A DNA stretch of 64,000 nt, from positions 16,602,967 through 16,666,966 of the forward strand of contig CM030706.1 of NCBI GenBank assembly GCA_017979445.1. The letters are read 5' to 3'. Position 1 is the first letter of the stretch. Each line of letters opens with the position of its first letter. The translations under genes and the position numbers were made by a program. The DNA comes from Akebia trifoliata. Taxonomy: Eukaryota; Streptophyta; Magnoliopsida; Ranunculales; Lardizabalaceae. A model generated the notes under the pieces. It did no database searches and was not told the DNA's origin. It saw only the letters and a list, made by a program, of their open reading frames with translations. Below, piece by piece: positions 22,350 through 33,813 of this stretch.

Positions 22350-22970
22350 CCTATATACCTCTCGAGTGTACTCAATCAGACGGTACATGGTGACTTGGTT
22401 TGATATACCGTATAGGTGATAATCTAAAACTTCAACTCACTTCTCTAAAGAAAAAAAATATCCAGTTTGATTCCCAGTTGAAAGGTGGCGCACGATGCTG
22501 AGCAAGGGCCCAGTTAAATACCTCTCGTCTAGAATAGGCGTAGTCTATCCCCCTCGTACAGTAGGGTACATCGGGGCAGGATCTCGCTTAGGCACTGGTT
22601 TTGACCAAGAAGTGCAATTGATGTACTTGGACTATCTTTTATATACCTACGAGTATGAGTCAAGAGTTGTCGCTTTCATAAATGGTTTGGCATCCCATGA
22701 AGGGACCGACCACGTACTAGTACTACGTTGGCAATCGGGACATGTGACTATGTGGCTTACAATAGGTCAAAGGCTCAGGTCGCTCTAGCTTGGGTGCATC
22801 GATATACCTTTCAGAGTCACCTGATCAGACGGCACTGATGCCCCAGTTTGATATACCCTAAGGTACGTGACTTGAGTTGTAGTTTTTATGAATGACGTCG
22901 CATCTCCGAAGAGACCAGGCCACGCACTAGTACCACGTTGGCTATATGGGACGTGCAAGCATGCAAAGCA
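22350..22970 (-). repeat. Conserved leader block with internal old duplication
   Basis: This stretch is conserved in all three T elements (T2 38285-38880, T3 54785-55390). It contains a diverged internal duplication: ATATACCTCTCGAGTGTACT at about 22353 corresponds to ATATACCTTTCAGAGTCACC at about 22802. Likewise the segment around CCACGTACTAGTACTACGTT (about 22709) corresponds to CCACGCACTAGTACCACGTT (about 22920). A plus-strand ORF of 97 codons (22495-22788) is open in T1 and T2 but broken in T3; see findings. Confidence 0.65.
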
Positions 22971-23504
22971 ATAAACGTGCTAGTGGTGTGTGCAAAACAG
23001 GGTGGGGTGTGCTCGGGACTTTTTCCAAACACTGGGCCCATGGGCCTGATCATACCATCATAACATTGATACCACATAAACATGAATCAAAATAAACATT
23101 ATTCAATAACATTATTAAAGATACGCACATTAAACCTATCAAGATCATGGCAACGTTAGATAGGCAATTGAGACAACGAATAATAATTGGATCCAATCAT
23201 TGGCACAAGCTCAGTATTTTTAGTCCAAACCAAGGAGATTCTTTTTATGATCCAATCAAGGGTGGTTTTGGGTGACCCGAAATAAATCAAGGCTTCAATG
23301 AGCATTAAATTGAAGATAACACTATAGTTGTTGTGATTTGGAATGATGAATCCCTTTTTTTTATTATTTAAAAACTAATTGATTTTAAAGAAAAGAAATT
23401 CATTTTTTTTTTGGTTGCCAACATACAATTTTTTATTGCTGCCAAAACATCCAACATGCCGTCAGCACATACAACACTCATTTTTTTCATATATGTTGCT
23501 GTCT

Positions 23505-23672
23505 AGCAACACACAACAACAACAGCACAACAGCAATACACAACACACAACAACAACACCCAACAGCAACAACAACACACAACAGCAACACCCAACAGCA
23601 ACAACAACACAACAGCAACACCAACAGCAACATCAACACACAACAACAACACCCAACAACACCAACACATTT
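23505..23672 (+). repeat. CAACA/CAGCAACACC microsatellite-like tract
   Basis: An imperfect tract is built from CAACAGCAACACC and CAACAACA words. It gives artefactual Q/T/H-rich plus-strand and C/V/L-rich minus-strand ORFs. It is present in T1's leader only. Confidence 0.8.
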
Positions 23673-24163
23673 TTTTTCTTTCGTTGTTGCTGCCAACACA
23701 CAAAAGTAATATTTTTTTTTTTAGAAAATAAGAAAAAAACAATATGCTACCTAATGAGCAGCCAATAAAATTTTCTTTTCTTATGTATACCATCAAGGAA
23801 CAAATCGGCACACACCCAAAACCTTTTTTTTTATAGAAAAAAAAAAGGGCAGATCTAGATAAAAAAAATAAATAAAAATAAATAAATAAATAAATAAAAA
23901 CCTGATCTGATAATCATTATTCTACCATCAACAAAAACCACCTCTTTACAATCTCGCATTATTTTGGGTCATCTTAAACGACCCTCAATTGAACCACATA
24001 AATAATACTTGATTGAACCTAAATAATATGCTAAAAAAAATGCCAAGAGAATATAATACAAACCTAAAAAATAAACGAGTCAAATAAACTTAAAAAAAAA
24101 AAAATTTAGGTCTAAATGGCAATGTTCCCATACTTGGGGCTTTTCAAGTTTGATCCTCAAAAA

Positions 24164-24181
24164 TCCCCAGCGGAGTCGCCA
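24164..24181 (-). promoter_or_regulatory. Primer binding site of T1 (tRNA-Arg type)
   Basis: The minus strand reads TGGCGACTCCGCTGGGGA, one base after the LTR end. T2 and T3 have closely similar sequences in the same place. It fits the 3' end of a plant tRNA-Arg, as reported for Ogre-like elements. The tRNA identity is from memory of the family and was not searched. Confidence 0.7.
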
Positions 24182-24182
24182 C

Positions 24183-25899
24183 TGAAAGCGCCCTCGATCC
24201 GCGGGGTGCGCGAATCCACTTTTGACCTTTGAGGTTTGGGAGTCACCACCTAGTTATTACGATCTAGGAACCGAATATAGACTCTAAACGGATAAATCAA
24301 CTAATCTACTACAAAAATATGGGTCTGGGGATCACGTTACAGGGTTGGGAGGTGTTAGGCACCAACCCCGCCAGGCCAATTCTGGTCTCTACTTATCCCA
24401 AATAAAACTACATTGCTAACAAAAAGATCTAAAAAAAACCGCTCCTTGTACAGTACTCCTCGCTTTGTTCTATCTTCGGATCTGATTTCTGATCTCCGAG
24501 GTAAGGTATCTCTTTCTTAGATCTGGATTCTTCGAATTTTTTTACGAATTTTTGGTATTTTTGAAGGGCTTCTAGGTATTTTTCAAGCTAAAATCGAAGT
24601 ATGGATGTTAGGTAAGGAGTTGGGGCTTCAAAATTAGGATTTATGGGAGGCTAGGGAAGCTTTTTGACCTACTTCTCTTAGGATTTTTTCTTGGATACGA
24701 AAATAAGGTGTGGAGGTTCTTATTTATAAAGTTTTTTTAGAAGAATTAGGGTTTGATTAGGGTTTCTTTTAGGATTTTAATTAGGGTTTTGACTTTAGTC
24801 TTATGAGATTGACTTAGTCTTATTAGGGTTAGGGTTTTGACTTTAGTCTTATGAGATTGACTTGATTAGGATTTTAATTAGGGTTTTGACTTTAGTATTA
24901 TGAGATTGACTTGATTAGTTTAGATTAGGGTTTTAATTAAGGTTTTGACTTAAGTCTTATGAGATTGACTTGATTAGTTTAGATTAGGGTTTTGACTTTT
25001 AGTATCATTTGATTGACTTTAAGATTTTGACTTTAGTCTTTCTTGATTGACTTTAATTTCTTGACTTTAGTCTTTCTTGATTGACTTTTAATATATTGAC
25101 TTTAGTCTTACTTTATTGACTTTAAGATTTGAAGAACCCCCTTTTATATCTTTAATTCTTTGGGCCCCCAGATGGAGGGGTCCTTGAATAAATATCCTAG
25201 CAACCATCAACAATTTTGCCTGAAAGCCTAATTGATCGATTTTTTTGTTCAAATTTTTAAATTAATTTTATTAATGTTTCACTTTACATTATTTAATATT
25301 TTATTTATTAATTTCATAATTTTTAATTATTAAAATTGTAAAATTACCGTTTTGCCCTCGGAGAGAACTTTTTGCGTTTTAAGTCATTTTTCAATGTTCC
25401 AGGATGTTTTGGAATCATTTTTTTGTAAGAAATTCAATGGGAATATTGGTATGTGTCATTTATGAAATTTTTTGTGCAAAATGGTCATGAACTTTATGAG
25501 GGGTATTTTCGTAATTTTGTCAAATTTTGTGAAAATTGGCGAAATGATTTATTTGATTTCGATTTGTTATTTAATGTGTTTGAATGGGTTTTCCTAAGCA
25601 TAGCGTGGGCTCTAGGGTTTTTTAAGGTTAGGGGTATTTTGGTAATTTGGTCATTTTTTAGTATTTTTTATCATAAAACTTTTTTTTGTCTGAAAATGAT
25701 GATTTCTAAGCTTTTGGAGTTATATTTTCCTAACGTAGCATGGTTTCTATAGTTTTGTCAGTTCGAGATACCTCATCTGGATTTCTGAAACATATCTAGT
25801 AACAAATAAAGCATTGGAATAATCATCCATCATTGGGAACCGCTGTAATCGGGTTGACGAGTTGATTAATCAGGCGGATGCAAAAATGAGGTGTCTACA
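24183..25899 (-). mobile_element. 5' LTR of T1
   Basis: On the minus strand the LTR starts TGTAGACACCTC at 25899 and ends GGGCGCTTTCA at 24183 (1717 bp, TG...CA), followed by the PBS. Its middle (24760-25130) contains repeated TTGACTTTAGTCTTATGAGA-type units. A TATA-like TATAAATA lies at 24721-24728. Its high-coordinate edge abuts RNase H sequence of H (NVVADALSRN), placing the T1 insertion inside H. Its sister LTR is the truncated plus-oriented copy at 13005. Confidence 0.9.
24721..24728 (-). promoter_or_regulatory. TATA box of the T1 5' LTR
   Basis: TATAAATA on the minus strand aligns with CTATAAATAG in the other T-family LTRs (32358, 45413, 51948 and 57642). It lies about 1.17 kb into the LTR, giving a long U3. 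Conservation across copies supports it. Confidence 0.55.
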
Positions 25900-27485
25900 C
25901 CAATGTGGTTGCCGACGCGTTGAGTAGAAACACTGTAACTCATATGATGGTGAAAGAATGGAGTTGCTTGAGGAAGCCATAGAAACAGTATTTGAAACTC
26001 TAAGGGAAAGGTACAGACCGCACATTTACCTCGGTACATTGAGGATCGAACATGAGTTGATAACATGAATTAGGGAAGCCCAAAAAGTAGATGAAGATGT
26101 GGGAGAATATGAGTCGAGACCTAAGGACCTGACCGACTTAGATTGGTCAAAAGGATCAGATGAGGTTCTCAGATTTTGAGGCAGGATATGAATACTGTAG
26201 GACTCGCAATTGAGGTCCAACATACTGGGTGAGACATACCATTCTCATATTCTATCTACCTAGGAGGTATTAAAATGTATAAAGATTTACGAAATCTTTT
26301 TTTGTTTTCGGGTATGAAGAAGGTAATTGCAAAATATGTAGGTAGATGCCTAACCTACCAGCAAGTCAAGGTAGAACACGACAACCCAGCAGGCTTACTC
26401 CAACCATTACTCATAGCGAAATGGAAATGGGAGTATGTGACCATGGACTTTGTAGTAGGGTTACCGAGAGCTAGTGACAGGTCGGATACCATATGGGTGA
26501 TTGTGGATAAACTAACAAAATTGGCATATTTTCTTTCAATCTGAGTTTCATTCAGCGTTGACAGACTGAGCAAAATATAAATAGCTTAGATAGTTCGACA
26601 GCATGGGGTACCAACTTTCATCTTGTCGGACGGGGATCCCAAATTTACTTCTCGATTTTGGGAAAGTCTACACAAAGCCATGGGTACTCAATTGAACTTT
26701 AGTACAGCATTTGATCAACAATTTGATGGAGAGTCTGAGCAGTTACTCAGATTCTAGAAGATCTACTACAAGCATATTTTTTAGATTTTGGAGGAGGTTG
26801 GAAGCGTCACTTCTCGTTGGTGGAGTTTTCTTACAACAACAACTTCCAAGTTAGTATCGGCATGGCACCATTCGTGGCTTTATATGAGAAGCCTTGTCGA
26901 TCACTGATATCTTGGGCAGAGATAAGAGATGCCATGATGTTAGGACCTGAGATTGTTGAGGAAACTACTGAGACATTACACATTATACAGGATAGACTAA
27001 AAACTACTCAGAGTAGATAGAAAAATTATGCAGACAAGCGGCGCAGACCTTCGAAATTTCAAGTTAGGGATAAAGTATTCTTGAAAGTATCATCCCGAAG
27101 AGGGATCTCTAGGTTTGGTGTGAAGAATAAATTAAAACCGTGATTTACGGGACCATTCGAAATAGTTGAATGGGTAGGTCTAGTGGCTTACAGATTGATT
27201 CTACCACTGCAGTTTGAGTAGGTTCACAATGTGTTCCACGAGTCCATGTTGAAGGTGTAATCGCCAGATCCTTCACATGTGGTTGATTTGCAGAATTTAG
27301 AGGTAGATAAGGATGTATCATACGAGGAAAGTGTAGTGCAGATACTTGATAGGAGAGTAAAACAACTCAGATCCAAATCTATCCCTTTAGTCAAGGTATT
27401 GTGGTAACACCACGACATTGAGGAAGCCATATGGGAAAAAGAGGCCGAAATGCAAACTAAGTACCGAAAACTATTTCGAGACTAA
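25900..27485 (+). pseudogene. Tekay/Del-type RNase H end, integrase and chromodomain of element H, broken
   Basis: It starts in the RNase H terminal motif NVVADALSRN. The integrase N-terminus is at 26275-26544, with GMKKVIAKYVGRCLTYQQVK (second zinc Cys changed to Tyr) and TMDFVVGLPRA holding the first catalytic aspartate. The second aspartate is in ILSDGDPKF (about 26623-26650). The glutamate motif is FDGESEQ. MVEFSYNNNFQVSIGMAPF follows at 26817. The C-terminus reads FTGPFEIVEWVGLVAYRL and then NVFHESMLKV. A chromodomain-like tail reads VVQILDRRVKQLRSKSIPLV, EEAIWEKEAEM and KYRKLFRD, with TAA at 27483-27485. That tail marks the Tekay/Del chromovirus lineage. Stops and frameshifts are frequent in 25950-26270 and 26545-26816. 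Confidence 0.88.
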
Positions 27486-27520
27486 GGTATAATTTTAATT
27501 TTGAGGACAAAATTTTTCTT

Positions 27521-27532
27521 AAGGGGGGAGAA
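27521..27532 (+). promoter_or_regulatory. Polypurine tract of element H
   Basis: AAGGGGGGAGAA lies directly before the LTR start TGTAATACCCC. This is the usual Tekay/Del arrangement 35-40 bp after the pol stop. Confidence 0.85.
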
Positions 27533-29402
27533 TGTAATACCCCAAGTTTTTAATTTGTGTCTCGATGAAATCTAATAGTAAAGTTGTGATAAAATTCTAA
27601 AAGAAAGACTTGCGGTAAAATACTCAGATCTTGTTAGGTTCATTTTCAAGGAAGATCAACTTCGTCATTGGGTTCAAAAAGGTCAAAATATATACTTTAG
27701 CATGTGAACAAGCTCGAATTCGAGTTCTGATGAAAAAATTATAAAATCCTTGAATTTCATGTTGAGTGGGACCTAAAAGAAGGAATTTTCATTAAAACGA
27801 GAAACAGGAAAATTCGATCGCACCATTAGGTCCACAACAAAAAAGTATTCAAAATAGAATACTCATTTGTCATTTTTCGAGTCTAAATAGTGAAGTTATC
27901 GCCAAAACTAGAAACAATGGAAAAAAATTAAAAAGATGCCCTCAGCCCTTTGTATTTAAAAAAAAGTTGGCTTTATTTTATTTCTATCTTTTCTTCTCCA
28001 AACTCTTCAAGTTCTATGCAAATGAGTCCGAGTTGAACGTTGACGAAGAAGAAGAAATCGTCGACATTGATGAGCTCCACATTCTTATCACCTTGGATCT
28101 TCATTTCCCTTTTTTTCCTTTCCATACCTCATCAAAATCAGCAAGTGAGCTTGAATACAACCAACTAGGAGCTTCATATCATTAGAAGAAGACTCATTTT
28201 ACATTGTAGAAGAAAATGAGAGTGTCGTCGTCGAACGCTTGCTGACCTCTATTCGCTTTGCACCTAAATCAGTCTCATCTTGAGTTCTTCACCATAAATC
28301 CATGATTTCTGAGCTATCTCTTCATTTTCGACAGTCACAAACCAAGTAGGGGACTCGTACTTCTTAGTGGTAATCGTAGTTTTCGAAACATGCATTTAAG
28401 AATTTTTATCGAACATGTCTTGTATTTATAAATCGTAGAAATCCTTTATTTGATTTTTATTCATGTTAGAATTAGAGATTTGATGTGTTTTTATCAAGTT
28501 TGAATATTAAATTCATGTGTGGTTCGATGGATTCGAAGAATGGAGTAGAAACTCAAAAATTTGGTCGGAAAACTCGAAGTTTCGAGCAAGCTGGAGCTTG
28601 CTAATGGCACTGCCATCAGAAGTTAATGGCGCCGCTGTCAACCACCGTCAATACTGACGGTGCCGATGTCATACCAAAAATGTTGGCTAAATTGAGTTTC
28701 AATTTTTTGTTCTACTTCCCCACAACTTATACATGTTTTTCACCCTCTATTTCATTAAAAACATTTAAGTAAATATACTTTAAGTTCTTTAATGAAATTA
28801 ACGTTTTATCCCCCATTTCAGAACAATGGGAATAATTTCATGATCCAAATCTCAAAAGATCAAAATCCAAATTTTGGTTTCAAGAACAAAACGTAAATTT
28901 TACGTTTCAAAAATCCGTTATTAATTTCAAAAACCTTGAAAACTTGAGTTTTCAAGACTTAGTCAAATTTTCACCAGCTTTCCTAATTCTGACAATTTGA
29001 TTTCACATACTTATTGGGATCCCGTTTTAACTAAAATTTGATAGTTTTTTTATTGAATGATTAAAGTGAAATTGAAAGTTTAAAAAAGAAAGGTTGGTTT
29101 AAAAAGTTGAAAAGTGAAGACACTGAAAAAAGGGAAAAGGGATGAAAAAGTAAAATGCTAGAATCACACTTGAAGGTGATGTCTGCATTTTACATTGATG
29201 TATTGTGTGCAGGTCGGTGAATGGATATCCAATGATAATGATTATGGTTGCATGTTTATTTAAATTTTATTAGCACAATGCATTGAGTTATGTTTCCGTT
29301 CAATTATTTACTTTAGGCCAGTGGGCCACTGTTGCATGGTAGGAACTGGATATCTATGCTCAACTTTGTATTATTAATTTCTCATTTATTTTTAAACGAA
29401 AA

Positions 29403-29459
<57 letters not shown>

Positions 29460-30727
29460 GAGTTGTTAAAGAGCTTGTGAATGCCTGAAAGGAGAGTACG
29501 TCATATCATCCAGAGTGATATATTATCCTAAGATGTATGGTAGGGACCACCAAGCTCATACGTGGTATAGGACGTGTATGAAAGTAGAGTCACAACTGGA
29601 ATCCAGGTCCATTCCTTTCTATCTTTACTGGTGAACTTGTATTGTTAAGGTGGTCATATATGAATGGAGTTGTACATGTCGGGAATCACATGTACGCTTG
29701 ATAGGCATAAACAAAGATGATTAGTTAATGATCATTAAAATCTAGAGTAGTCAAATGTTGTGACGCATCAAAAATAGACCTATTACTTATGGTCACGTCA
29801 AATAGGCCGTCTAAGCCGGATAAATGGTTACTTGGTGTGGTAAGCGCAGTGATTAGCCACAAAATCAAGAACTAAAAATAAAAATAATGTTGTAACATCA
29901 TGTCCCAACTAGGAGCGATCTAGTCGTGAATCCCAATTCTCTAATTTTACTACTCCACCATTTTGTAATATATACTTGTTATTCTATTTTGAATTATAAA
30001 CTGAAAAGCATATTTACTATTTCAATGTTGTCAATTATATTTGTATAAGAATGAAAATGTATAGCGAGTATTGATGATTGATGTTATGTGGAACTTTAAC
30101 TGTTTAGCTGTTCATCCCTAGCTATATGTATCAGTTAATTGTAGTTTAATTTATAAAGCTTTACATGTATTTAAATGATTCAATGTGATTATTAGATCAC
30201 ATTCGGTGAGGTTATTAATAGGAATTGTTGGTGGACCTACTAGGTAACCCTTGTTACTCACCCTTTCTTTTTAGTTTTTTTAATTACAGAGCCTGCCGCT
30301 AGTGAGGTGAGTGTAGAGCCATCAGTCGATAAGCATATAGTTAGTCAGATTGACGACCACAGTCTGCTACCTGGTGAGCATTGGGACTACTTCCACTAGG
30401 AGTCATTTTGTCTAGGTGGTGTATATAGTTTTTAGGCCGAGTGATATGACTATGTTAGAGTGATGATAAATTTTTATAATCCTATATATTTTCACCTTTT
30501 GCGTAACTCTGATCTAATTCTGTACTATTCATAATCCTACCGTCTTTCGCATCTTGTATCCTTTTGGTACATTTTATATATAGGATTTGTTGGTTACTGG
30601 CTTATCAGGTTTTTGAGTTCGATGGAACGCTACATAAATAGAGGGAACTATGATAAAATTTTGAGGTGCCACCTAGTACCTTGAGATTTGACCTAGGATT
30701 TTGTGTTAGTGTTTAGCGGATGTCACA
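27533..30727 (+). mobile_element. 3' LTR of Tekay/Del-type element H
   Basis: The LTR starts TGTAATACCCCAAG after the PPT and ends GCGGATGTCACA (3195 bp, TG...CA). Related LTRs are the solo copy at 47818-50776 and, more distantly, the inverted one at 39528-42319. Shared segments include AGCCGGATAAATGGT and TTGTTACTCACC. It contains a long (AT)n run. The short ORF at 27967-28185 within it has no recognisable product. No TSD can be checked because the 5' end is outside the window. Confidence 0.88.
29406..29457. repeat. (AT)n microsatellite inside the H LTR
   Basis: An uninterrupted AT dinucleotide run of about 52 bp. The solo LTR at 47818 has only a short ATATAT (about 49500) at the equivalent place, so the run expanded in this copy. 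Confidence 0.95.
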
Positions 30728-31717
30728 AGTGTTAGTTAGAATTCTATTAAATAGAGTTATTATTTAATTAGAACTCTATTAGGATTTTGACTTTTGGTCT
30801 TATTTGATTGACTTTAATATTTTGACTTTAGTCTTAATTGATTGACTTTAATATCTTGACTTTAGTCTTGCTTAATTGACTTTAATTTTGACTTTAGTCT
30901 TACTTGATTGACTTTAATACCTTGACTTTAGTCTTTCTTGATTGACTTTAATTTTTTGGAGAACCCCCCTCTATTATATCTTTAATTCTTTGGACCCCCA
31001 AATGGAGGGGTCCTTGAAGAAATATCTTGGCAACCCTCAACAATTTTGCCTGAGAGCCTGATTGATCGATTTTTTTAGTTTAAAATTTTAAATTAATTTT
31101 ATTAATGTTTCACTTTAATTTTTTAATATTTTATTTATTAATTATAAAAATGACAAAATTACCGTTTTACCTTCGGAGAGGATTTTTCGCGTTTTAAGTC
31201 GGTTTTTAATGTTCTAGGATATTTTAGAATCAGTTTTTCGTAAGAAATTTAATGGAAATGTTGGTTTGTGTCATTTATGAAATTTTTTGTGTGAAATGGT
31301 CGTGAACTTTATGAGGGGCATTTTCGTAATTTTGTCAAATTCTGTGAAAATTGGCGAAATGATTTATTTGGTTTTGATTTGTTGTTTCATGTGTTTGAAA
31401 GGATTTTTCTAAGCGTAACGTAAGCTCTTGGGTTGTTTTGATGTTAGGGGTATTTTGGTAATTTGATCATTTTTAGTGATTTCTATCGTGAAGCTTCTTT
31501 TTTATCTACAAGATGATGATTTCTATGTTTCTAGGGTAGTGTATTCCTAGCGTAGCGTGATTTGTAAAGTTTTGTCAGTTCGATATACCTCATCCGGATT
31601 TCTGAAACATATCAGGTAACAAAATAAAGTATTGAAATAAACATCCATCATTGGGAACTGTTGCGATCGGGTTGACGAGTTGATTAATCAGGCGAGTGTA
31701 AAAATGGGGTGTCTACA
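30728..31717 (-). mobile_element. T-family LTR fragment (T0), interrupted by element H
   Basis: It matches the first about 990 bp of the T-family LTR on the minus strand, starting TGTAGACACCCC at 31717. It includes the TTGACTTTAGTCTT repeats and ends abruptly where H's LTR ends (30727). The rest of this LTR should lie beyond the other end of H, outside the window. The flank at 31718 does not read as a PPT, so it is a 5' LTR or a solo LTR. It is more diverged from T2 than the T2 LTRs are from each other, consistent with an older copy. Confidence 0.8.
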
Positions 31718-31776
31718 AGAATGAACATACAAGTGATTGCCTCGACTCCATTAATCTCCTTGTTAGTTTATCCTAT
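31718..31776. other. Short flank with left target duplication of T2
   Basis: 59 bp between the T0 LTR and T2. The last five bases, CCTAT (31772-31776), are repeated after T2 at 46541-46545. No coding or repeat content is seen. Confidence 0.85.
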
Positions 31777-33440
31777 TGAAAGCGCCCTCGATCCGCTTTT
31801 GACCCTTGAGGTTTGGGAGTCGCCACTTAGTTATTACGGTCTAGGAACCGAATAGAGACTCGAAATGGATAAATCAACTAATCTACTATAAAAATATGGG
31901 TCCGGGGATCACGTTACGGGGTAAGAAGGTGTTAGGCACCAACCCCGTCCGGTCAATGCCGGTCTCTACTTATCCCAAATAAGATTACATTCCTAACAAA
32001 AAAAACCTAGATAGAAGAAAGAAAAGAAATCTTACCTTCGAATGCAACGATTCTATTCCCTCAGATCTGATAAAACCACTCCTTGTACCGTACTCCTTTC
32101 TTTGTTCTGTCTCCGGATTTGATTTCTGATCTCCGAGGCAAGGTATCTCTTTCTTAGATCTAGATTCTTCAAATTTTATTATGGATTTTGGGGTGTTTTT
32201 GAAGGGCTTCTAGGTGTTTTTCAAACTAAAATCAAAGTATGGGTGTTAGGTAAAGAGTCGGGATTTCAAAATTAGGGTTCATGGGAGGCTAGGAAAGCTT
32301 TTTGACTGACTTCTCTTAGGATTTTTTCTTAGATACGAAGATAGGGTGTGGAGACCCCTATTTATAGATTTTTTTAAGGGTAGATTTAGATAGAATTAAT
32401 GTTTGATTATAATTCTTTTAGTTAGAATTGTATTTTAGTTAGAATTGTTTTAGGTAGAGTTGTATTTTAATTAGAATTATTTTAGGTAGAGTTATATTTT
32501 AGTTAGAATTCTATTAAATAGAGTTATTATTTAATTATAACTTTATTAGGATTTTGACTTTTAATCTTATTTGATTGACTTTAATCTTAATTGATTGACT
32601 TTAATCTTGCTTAATTGACTTTAATTTGGACTTTAGTCTTACTTGATTGACTTTAATACCTTGACTTTAGTCTTATTTGGTTGACTTTAATTTTTTGGAG
32701 AACCCCCCTCTATTATATCTTTAATTCTTTGGACCCCCAAATGGAGGGGTCCTTGAATAAATATCTTGGCAACCATCAACAATTTTGCCGGAGAGCCTGA
32801 TTGATCGATTTTTTTTGTTTAAATTTTTAAATTAATTTTATTAATGTTTCACTTTAATTATTTAATATTTTATTAATTAATTTAGAAATTTTTAATTATA
32901 AAAATTGTAAAATTACCTTTTTGCCCTCGGAGAGGACTTTTTGTGTTTCAAGTCGATTTTTAGTTAGGAATTCAATGGGAATGTTGGTTTGTGTCATTTA
33001 TAAAAAATTTGTGTGAAATGATCTTGAACTTTATGAGGGGCATTTTCGTAATTTTGTCAAATTCTGTGAAAATTAGCGAAATGATTTATTTGATTTTGAT
33101 TTCTTATTTTATGTGGTTGAATGAGTTTTTCTAAGCGTAACGTAGGCTCTAAGGATATTTTAAGGTTAGGGGTATTTTGGTAATTTGATCATTTTTTAGT
33201 GATTTTTATCGTAAAACTTCTTTTTGGTCTGCAAGATGATGATTTCTATGTTTTTAGGGTTATATTTTCCTAGCATAGCGTGATTTCTACAATTTTTTCA
33301 GTTCGAGATACCTCATCCGGATTTCTGAAACATATCTGGTAACAAAATAAAGCATTGGAATAAACATCCATCATTGGGAACCGTTGCGATCGGGTTGACG
33401 AGTTGAGTAATCAGACGAGTGCAAAAATGGGGTGTCTACA
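31777..33440 (-). mobile_element. 3' LTR of T2
   Basis: Minus strand: starts TGTAGACACCCC at 33440, ends GGCGCTTTCA at 31777 (1664 bp). Compared with the 5' LTR it lacks about 19 bp of the GGGGTGCGCGGATCC-like segment next to the end (around 31796) and a stretch of U3 near 32955 (AATGTTCTAGG... is absent). The LTRs otherwise look closely similar by eye. The TATA box is at 32358-32367. Confidence 0.92.
32358..32367 (-). promoter_or_regulatory. TATA box of the T2 3' LTR
   Basis: CTATAAATAG on the minus strand, identical to the element in the 5' LTR and the solo LTR. Confidence 0.6.
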
Positions 33441-33455
33441 GATGCCCCTCTTTGG
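33441..33455 (-). promoter_or_regulatory. Polypurine tract of T2
   Basis: The minus strand reads CCAAAGAGGGGCATC, adjacent to the LTR start TGTAGACACC. T1 has the same tract with one change at 12990-13004. Confidence 0.85.
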
Positions 33456-33813
33456 CAGAGGGTTGAAGCAAACTAGATAGCAAATCTATTTTGGTAGATA
33501 GTGCGATATCCGAATGCCTAAGCTAGTGACAGTTCATTTTGCAGCCTGATTTAGCAATTCGTCTGGGTGTTCGGATCCTTGAGGGTAAAACTCTCCTCGA
33601 ACTAAAAAATGTCAGGTCCTTGAGCGCGAACTCTCACTGACGGTGTCAGATCTTTAAATTTTAGAGAATTCTCTCTGATAAAAAAGTGCAAGTGTAAGTG
33701 TGTGTACTGTGTGAAACTGAGTAAAAATTGTGAAAAAATTGAGCATAATCTGAGTAAAATCTAAGCATAAATTGAGCATAATCTTAGCAAAAGTGAGCAT
33801 AATCTTAGCAAAA
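33456..33813 (-). other. T2 3' UTR next to the PPT
   Basis: Homologous to T1 12706-12989. Toward 33730-33813 it contains loosely repeated GAGCATAATCT words, the short-period counterpart of the T1 array edge. No coding content. Confidence 0.7.

Larger units (their letters stand above)
21161..24163 (-). other. T1 5' untranslated region (non-autonomous leader)
   Basis: Three kb between PBS and pol remnant. It has no gag and no ORF1 and is largely collinear with T2 37161-39527. It contains a GGAAAACATTTTC repeat cluster, a duplicated conserved block (22350-22970), a CAACA-rich microsatellite (23505-23672), and A/T-rich tracts at 23820-23900. Tat/Ogre elements have long leaders, but loss of gag and most of pol makes this copy non-autonomous. 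Confidence 0.7.

Noticed and set aside
23487..23811. Cys/Val/Leu-rich minus-strand ORFs and a Gln/Thr/His-rich plus-strand ORF
   Set aside because: Translation of a CAACA-type microsatellite; no domain and no conservation in T2 or T3.
24820..24850. Telomere-like TTAGGGTTAGGGTTTTG
   Set aside because: Only two partial units within the LTR's own TTAGGGTTTTGACTT repeats; the plant telomere unit TTTAGGG is not tandemly present.
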